This document shows positions 15,308 through 17,770 of a stretch of 17,770 bases of DNA, one piece after another. Location: the NCBI GenBank assembly GCA_036271795.1, contig DATAZY010000018.1:1-17770 (forward strand), written 5' to 3'. How positions within the stretch are numbered: position 1 is the first letter of the stretch; each line of letters starts with the position of its first letter. The stretch is from Galbitalea sp036271795 (GTDB taxonomy: Bacteria > Actinomycetota > Actinomycetes > Actinomycetales > Microbacteriaceae). A program made the position numbers and the translations under genes. The notes under the pieces are model-generated. The model did not search any database and had not been told where the DNA came from. It saw only the letters and a list, made by a program, of their open reading frames with translations.

Positions 15308-15336
15308 TTGCCGCGTTGAACACCATGTGTCATAAT
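15308..15336 (+). promoter_or_regulatory. Candidate internal promoter for the second and third cassette genes
   Basis: TTGCCG (15308-15313) and CATAAT (15331-15336) are separated by 17 bp, the ideal sigma-70 spacing, and match consensus at 4/6 and 5/6. It lies in the 78-bp gap after the XRE gene. Confidence 0.5.
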
Positions 15337-15357
15337 TGCTCTGACTGCGGAGGTGAA

Positions 15358-15377
15358 ATGACATGGACAGCCTGATG
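15358..15377 (+). promoter_or_regulatory. Five-codon leader frame ending in TGATG
   Basis: GGAGG (15349-15353) is four bases from the ATG at 15358, which reads MTWTA and stops at TGA (15373-15375). The stop overlaps the ATG at 15375, which is in frame with the downstream HTH gene. The layout suggests termination-reinitiation. The competing ATG at 15363 is nine bases from GGAGG. Confidence 0.4.
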
Positions 15378-16046
15378 ACGAAAGATGCTGCGATAGCCCT
15401 CGGGGTGTCCCAGCGCCAGGTCACCGATCTCTTGCAGGCGGGCAAGCTCGCCGGCGAGCAACTCGGCGATGGCACGTGGCTCGTCAGTCCCCGCTCCATC
15501 GCGGAACGCAGGTCATTCAATGCCGGCGCCGGACGCACCTGGTCCGCAGCATCCTCATGGGCGCTCCTCGGGGAACTGTCTGGGAAGTCGGCCTCGGGGC
15601 TCTCAGAGAGCACGCTAGCCCGCATCCGTCGTCGCATTCGTACGAGTAGCGCCGAAGAGATCGCACGTAAAGCCGCAGCGCGAACGAATGCTCATCGGTA
15701 CAAAGCCGACAGCCTCGAGCGGACGACCGCCGAACTCGTTCTGACCGGCAAGAGCGCTGCGCACAAAATCGACCCCGACCTCACCAACCAAACCCGGTCG
15801 GTCGAAGGCTACGTGCGCGAAGGGGAACTTCAAACGTTCGTGCGTCGGAATCTCTTGTCTGCGGACGAGAACGGCGACGTGACGATCTACGAACGAAGCG
15901 GAGAACTCAACGTCGACGGAAACTATGCCTCTAACGCCGTCATCGCCGCAGATCTCGCGAGGAGCACTGCAACTCGCGAACGCGCGGCCGGCATCGCCGC
16001 GCTCGAAAAGATGAGACAGCAATGGCTGGCGACACACACACGGTAG
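15363..16046 (+). CDS. Excisionase/MerR-like HTH protein, putative antitoxin of the nucleotidyltransferase
   Basis: The 227-aa protein has an N-terminal winged HTH like that of excisionases (about residues 4-45: TKDAAIALGVSQRQVTDLLQ, then AGKLAGEQLGDGTWLVSPRS). It is far longer than an excisionase. The remainder (about 50-227) is helical and basic, then a mixed region with LQTFVRRNLLSADENGDVTI and AVIAADLARSTATRERAAG. Its role as AbiEi-like antitoxin is inferred from position: it overlaps the nucleotidyltransferase gene by 25 bp (16022-16046). A start at 15375 (MTKDAA, exactly at the HTH) is an equally good choice and would give 223 aa. It might also act as the island's recombination directionality factor. 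Confidence 0.75.
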   Translation: MDSLMTKDAAIALGVSQRQVTDLLQAGKLAGEQLGDGTWLVSPRSIAERRSFNAGAGRTWSAASSWALLGELSGKSASGLSESTLARIRRRIRTSSAEEIARKAAARTNAHRYKADSLERTTAELVLTGKSAAHKIDPDLTNQTRSVEGYVREGELQTFVRRNLLSADENGDVTIYERSGELNVDGNYASNAVIAADLARSTATRERAAGIAALEKMRQQWLATHTR

Positions 16047-16786
16047 ACCTCGGCGACGATGATCTTCTGCCTCCGTGGAGCACAGTCTTCGACGTCATCG
16101 AGGCAACGGACACCAACGACTGGGTTTTGGTCGGCGGCCTCATGGTGCAGCTCCACGCGCGCCGCGCGAACATCCCGCCGCCTCGCGCGACCAAGGACGT
16201 TGACCTCGTCGTGGATGTCGCAGCCAACAGCGCAAGCGTGACCAGCATCGCCACCGCGTTGAGACGGATCGGTTTTGAACCCATTGTCCCGGCCAACCGC
16301 AAGGAGCCGATCTACCGCTTCCAGCGTGACGCGGAACAGGTCGATCTGATGGTCGCCGACCACCTACCTGCGCGCCTCAAGCCACGATTCATGATGCGTC
16401 CCGCATTCGCTGTCACCGCCGGCGAGCAGTCGCTTCGACGCCGGGACACGTTCGTTCTGACATCCACAACGCGCTCCGTCACGCTTGGTGCACCGGACTT
16501 ACTTGGAGCCTTGATCGGCAAGGGCGCGGCCTACATCGTCGACTCGCGAGATACAGGACGTCACTTGGATGACGCAGCAGTGCTTTTGGCGAGCATCGAC
16601 TCGGTCGGTGACTTGGATCTCGCGACACTGAGCGCCAACGACAGGAAACGGCTGGTGGTACTGGCGCGAACGCTATCGGCAGTCACTCACACTGCATGGC
16701 TCACGCTTGCCGAGAGCCATCGCACCAAGGCGAGAAGAAACCTCGAGGCGCTCGTATCGGCTGCTCCGCTCGACCTCCGGAGTTAG
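16022..16786 (+). CDS. Nucleotidyltransferase of AbiEii/MenT type, putative toxin
   Basis: The 254-aa protein carries the nucleotidyltransferase signature: Gly38-Gly39 in WVLVGGLMVQLHAR, the metal-binding DVD (Asp59, Asp61) in RATKDVDLVVDV, and a third acidic residue in EQVDLMVAD (Asp108). Downstream, ALIGKGAAY (Lys167) and GRHLDDAAVLLA (His181, Asp183-184) resemble the AbiEii/DUF1814 C-terminal helices. Related toxins such as mycobacterial MenT transfer nucleotides to tRNA 3' ends and stop translation; AbiEii confers phage abortive infection. The target here is unknown. Catalytic residues look intact. It overlaps the preceding HTH gene by 25 bp, so translation is coupled and toxin level tied to antitoxin. 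No signal peptide or membrane segment. Confidence 0.85.
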   Translation: MAGDTHTVDLGDDDLLPPWSTVFDVIEATDTNDWVLVGGLMVQLHARRANIPPPRATKDVDLVVDVAANSASVTSIATALRRIGFEPIVPANRKEPIYRFQRDAEQVDLMVADHLPARLKPRFMMRPAFAVTAGEQSLRRRDTFVLTSTTRSVTLGAPDLLGALIGKGAAYIVDSRDTGRHLDDAAVLLASIDSVGDLDLATLSANDRKRLVVLARTLSAVTHTAWLTLAESHRTKARRNLEALVSAAPLDLRS

Positions 16787-16800
16787 CCGACATCTGATGC

Positions 16801-17429
16801 TCAGACGGTCGGCGGAGTCTCGCGTAACTCGGTGGCGCCCTGAGTCCCCGTCACATATCCATCTCGAAGTTCTTGCATCCTGGCGATGCTGTTCCGACCG
16901 GGGTGCAGAAACAACGCGGGTGTCCAAGGTCCCGCGCCGCTCATCAGCCGAAACCACCACTCCTCGACATCCGCGCCAGACCTAACGTCGATGCCACGCG
17001 CTGAAAACTCGATTTCGCTCCACGGCCGACGCAGCAAGCTGGCTCCGTCCGATCGAACGATCTCTACCCCTCTGGCGACGCACGCAAAAAGCCCCATCGA
17101 ATCACCCGTGAATCTCCCCATTCGACACCTATCGGGGTTGTCAGCGGATCGAGGCGAATCCCGTACACGATGGACCCGGCAGGGGCGACCCGCGCCGCGA
17201 CGAGTGTCGACCGATAGTCCGCGGCGTGCTTGTATCGGTACGCGTAGTTGATTGCGTATACGACGGCTATCCCAACGATCGCTTGCGTGAGCGCAAGCCA
17301 TCGTGGTTCTCGCAAGAGTCCATCGATGAGGGGCTGTGCGATCACCCAGACGCCCGCTACAACGAGCGGCGCCCACAAAATTAGTCTCCGCCCTGGGCTC
17401 GGACTCTCCGTGTCTTGGGCTTCATTCAC
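16801..17429 (-). pseudogene. Frameshifted membrane protein with PH-like tail
   Basis: Two adjoining frames together make one protein. The first (from GTG at 17429, or an earlier start up to 17573) encodes two hydrophobic helices (LILWAPLVVAGVWVIAQPLI and LTQAIVGIAVVYAINYAY) and a beta-rich stretch ending TTPIGVEWG. The second continues as FTGDSMGLFACVARGVEIVR, then RRPWSEIEFSARGIDV and a final helix region, to the stop at 16801. The switch lies near 17120-17128 at a run of four G on the coding strand. Adding one G there joins the frames cleanly. It is either a recent loss-of-function mutation or a sequencing error; no standard slippery heptamer is present. The tail resembles that of the 379-aa gene at the other island end. 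It converges on the nucleotidyltransferase gene with 14 bp between. Confidence 0.65.
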
Positions 17430-17457
17430 AAGCCATTTATAGCCGCACACTGGCTTG

Positions 17458-17475
17458 TGGCAACAAAATGGCAAC
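17458..17475 (+). promoter_or_regulatory. Candidate integrase arm-site pair, right end
   Basis: TGGCAAC at 17458-17464 and 17469-17475, direct orientation, 11 bp start to start, 103 bp inside attR. It matches the left pair in motif, orientation and spacing. The rest of 17430-17716 holds only attR and a 6-bp inverted repeat AATCCC/GGGATT (17521-17542). Confidence 0.6.
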
Positions 17476-17578
17476 GTTTGAGTTAAATCACGTTGATTCA
17501 TCTGATTCTCTGCTGATCTCAATCCCTTATAACACTGGGATTTTAGCCAAGAGCCGCGCCCAATCCAGCCCACTTTTC

Positions 17579-17626
17579 GCCCTCCGCAGGCAGGGGCCGC
17601 AGTTCGAATCTGCGTGGAGGCACCGT
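17579..17626 (+). repeat. attR: right 48-bp direct repeat (displaced tRNA 3' half)
   Basis: It matches 11576-11623 except G to C at 17587 (anticodon-loop position 37) and G to A at 17618 (acceptor stem). It has no 5' half and is not a functional tRNA. Confidence 0.93.
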
Positions 17627-17716
17627 CTACGGAATCCGGACGCGTTTACCGACTGTTCACCCTTTTGTCCCTCAGATGGGTGTCGACCGATCTGTCTCGA
17701 TTGATAGACCGGATTC

Positions 17717-17770
17717 ATGGGCATCCTAGAAAAACACAAGGGTCTGCGGCGCGCAGTGGTCGTCGCCGCA
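17717..17770 (+). CDS. Start of a chromosomal gene, cut by window edge
   Basis: An ATG at 17717 opens a frame to the end of the window, reading MGILEKHKGLRRAVVVAA. The basic start followed by a hydrophobic run looks like a signal peptide or first membrane helix. Only 18 residues are visible, so no family can be assigned and no strong ribosome-binding site is seen. It lies 90 bp beyond attR and would mark the return to chromosomal sequence. Confidence 0.4.
   Translation, partial: MGILEKHKGLRRAVVVAA

Larger units (their letters stand above)
11576..17626. mobile_element. tRNA-Arg-integrated genomic island, about 6.05 kb
   Basis: The element is bounded by 48-bp direct repeats of the tRNA-Arg 3' half and carries its own tyrosine integrase. 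Its left copy completes the tRNA gene; the right copy is the displaced remnant. Inside are eight genes or gene remnants, with no relaxase, FtsK-type transfer gene, replication initiator, capsid or terminase. It is therefore not a self-transmissible element or full prophage as far as can be seen. It fits a small integrative satellite or stable island whose payload is an HTH/HTH/nucleotidyltransferase cassette. Paired TGGCAAC motifs lie inside both ends. Confidence 0.88.

Noticed and set aside
15363..16046. Simple excisionase (Xis)
   Set aside because: The N-terminal HTH fits, but the protein is about 227 aa, three times too long, and overlaps the nucleotidyltransferase gene, which points to a partner of that enzyme. 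A second role in excision cannot be excluded.

Overview
The window looks like a stretch of actinobacterial chromosome, most likely from the family Microbacteriaceae. The reasons are high G+C with GTG starts, the neighbourhood argS, lysA, hom, thrC, thrB, rho, a Rho with a long Arg/Asn/Gly-rich N-terminal insert, a DUF222/HNH (13E12-type) gene, and a GAAC-N4-GTTC LexA box. No species can be named from the sequence alone.

Positions 1-11523 are chromosomal backbone, almost all on the minus strand. Read in the direction of transcription the order is pdxH-like oxidase, transglutaminase-like protein, argS, a DUF2993/LmeA-like lipid-binding protein, a DUF222-HNH gene under its own SOS-type operator, then the tightly coupled lysA-hom-thrC-thrB run, then rho, which is cut by the window edge. 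LysA makes lysine from diaminopimelate. Hom, ThrC and ThrB carry aspartate semialdehyde to threonine. ArgS charges tRNA-Arg. The HNH gene and the lipid-binding gene lie between argS and lysA, which are commonly close neighbours in this order.

A tRNA-Arg(CCG) gene on the plus strand (11548-11620) is the target of an integrated element of about 6.05 kb (11576-17626). The element is bounded by 48-bp direct repeats (46/48 identical) of the 3' half of the tRNA gene. Just inside each end is a pair of TGGCAAC motifs 11 bp apart, good candidates for integrase arm sites. From left to right the element holds: a 379-aa membrane protein with a PH-like tail (-), a tyrosine integrase with all catalytic residues (-), a 74-aa two-helix membrane protein (-), about 200 nt of DNA with very strong inverted repeats, a three-gene cassette on the plus strand (XRE regulator, excisionase-like HTH protein, AbiEii/MenT-like nucleotidyltransferase), and a frameshifted second membrane/PH-like gene (-). 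I see no relaxase, replication gene or structural phage gene, so this looks like a small satellite-type island whose payload is the nucleotidyltransferase cassette.

The best candidate for an under-described system is the cassette at 14451-16786: structured DNA or RNA, an operator-like palindrome, an XRE gene, an internal promoter, a five-codon leader whose stop overlaps an in-frame start (TGATG), a second HTH protein, and an overlapping toxin-like nucleotidyltransferase. By analogy with known families it would be a toxin-antitoxin or phage-defence module with two DNA-binding partners instead of one. That function is inferred and not shown by the sequence. Downstream of the element the chromosome resumes, with a partial plus-strand gene at the window edge.
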